Of a stretch of DNA of 64,000 nt, positions 63,720 to 64,000 are shown in pieces. The stretch is taken from positions 33,749,007 through 33,813,006 of the forward strand of contig CM067086.1 of the NCBI GenBank assembly GCA_034008185.1, read 5' to 3'. Below the pieces are notes generated by a model. It made no database searches and had not been told where the DNA came from. It saw nothing but the letters and a program-made list of their open reading frames with translations. Positions within the stretch are counted from its first letter, which is position 1. Each line of letters opens with the position of its first letter. The position numbers and the translations under genes are program-made. This DNA is from Gorsachius magnificus (taxonomy: Eukaryota > Chordata > Aves > Pelecaniformes > Ardeidae).

Positions 63720-64000
63720 ATAGAAATGCCAGGCATAAAAGCAAGTGGACGAGACAGCAAAAGAGCAAGTATCAGTGAGTAAGCAGACTCAAAAGAGCAG
63801 CAAGGGGACACTGTAACCAAGAAGCAGGTGAAAAGGCAGGAGGAAAATGCCAGGCATTCAGCAAGTCGATAAAGCGGTACCAAACAGTCAGCAGGTGTGC
63901 CAAGCAGCAGAAGAGCAACTCTGCAAAGTCAGCAGATGCACTCAGCAGGAAGGTGATGCCAGGCACTCAGAGCAGGAGACAGGGCAGCAGAAGGCCAATG
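63720..64000. repeat. Degenerate CAG-rich tandem repeat at window edge
   Basis: The decamer ATGCCAGGCA recurs at about 63727, 63848 and 63957, giving units of roughly 110-120 bases. Between these, AGCAG, GCAAG and AAGAGCA words recur every 10-20 bases. The units are strongly diverged from each other. The array appears to continue beyond position 64000, so its true length and unit cannot be given. Confidence 0.5.

Overview
This window is vertebrate, almost certainly avian, nuclear DNA: AT-rich, gene-poor, with long non-coding stretches. Two things point to a bird. There are several CR1 LINE copies, including one with a long open reverse-transcriptase C-terminus and the typical ATTCTATG-repeat tails. 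There is also a solo ERVL-type LTR of a kind widespread in neoavian genomes. Neither a prokaryotic gene nor a defence or CRISPR-like system is present.

The only host gene I can support is GPHN (gephyrin), read on the minus strand. Five exons are visible, in transcription order: 48858-48952, 44322-44388, 39891-40163, 38513-38620 (a frame-neutral cassette) and 32556-32690. All have AG acceptors and GT donors and their phases join cleanly. The four constitutive exons encode the equivalent of human residues 99-288: the second half of the MogA-like G domain and most of the linker. The linker part carries the proline-rich stretch, the dynein-light-chain motif, both palmitoylation cysteines and the known phosphoserines. 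Exons for the gephyrin N-terminus and E domain were not found and must lie outside the window, above 64000 and below 1.

Layout: 1-32555 is part of one very long intron. It holds a CR1 tail at 1-50, an ancient CR1 fossil near 22.75-23.40 kb and the ERVL LTR at 23608-24198. 32556-48952 is the exon cluster, with CR1 fragments at 36.2-36.9 and 40.9-41.2 kb. 48953-64000 is another partial intron, with a young CR1 at 51.55-52.27 kb, a GC-richer unexplained block at 62.1-62.7 kb and a degenerate CAG-rich repeat running off the right edge.

The most interesting signal is splicing-regulatory. The transcribed strand has a dense cluster of YCAY tetramers (the NOVA recognition element) just upstream of and inside the cassette exon, and none in the first ~110 bases downstream. 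This is the arrangement known to cause exon skipping in neurons. The cassette is also far more diverged from my recollection of the mammalian cassette than its essentially invariant flanking exons.
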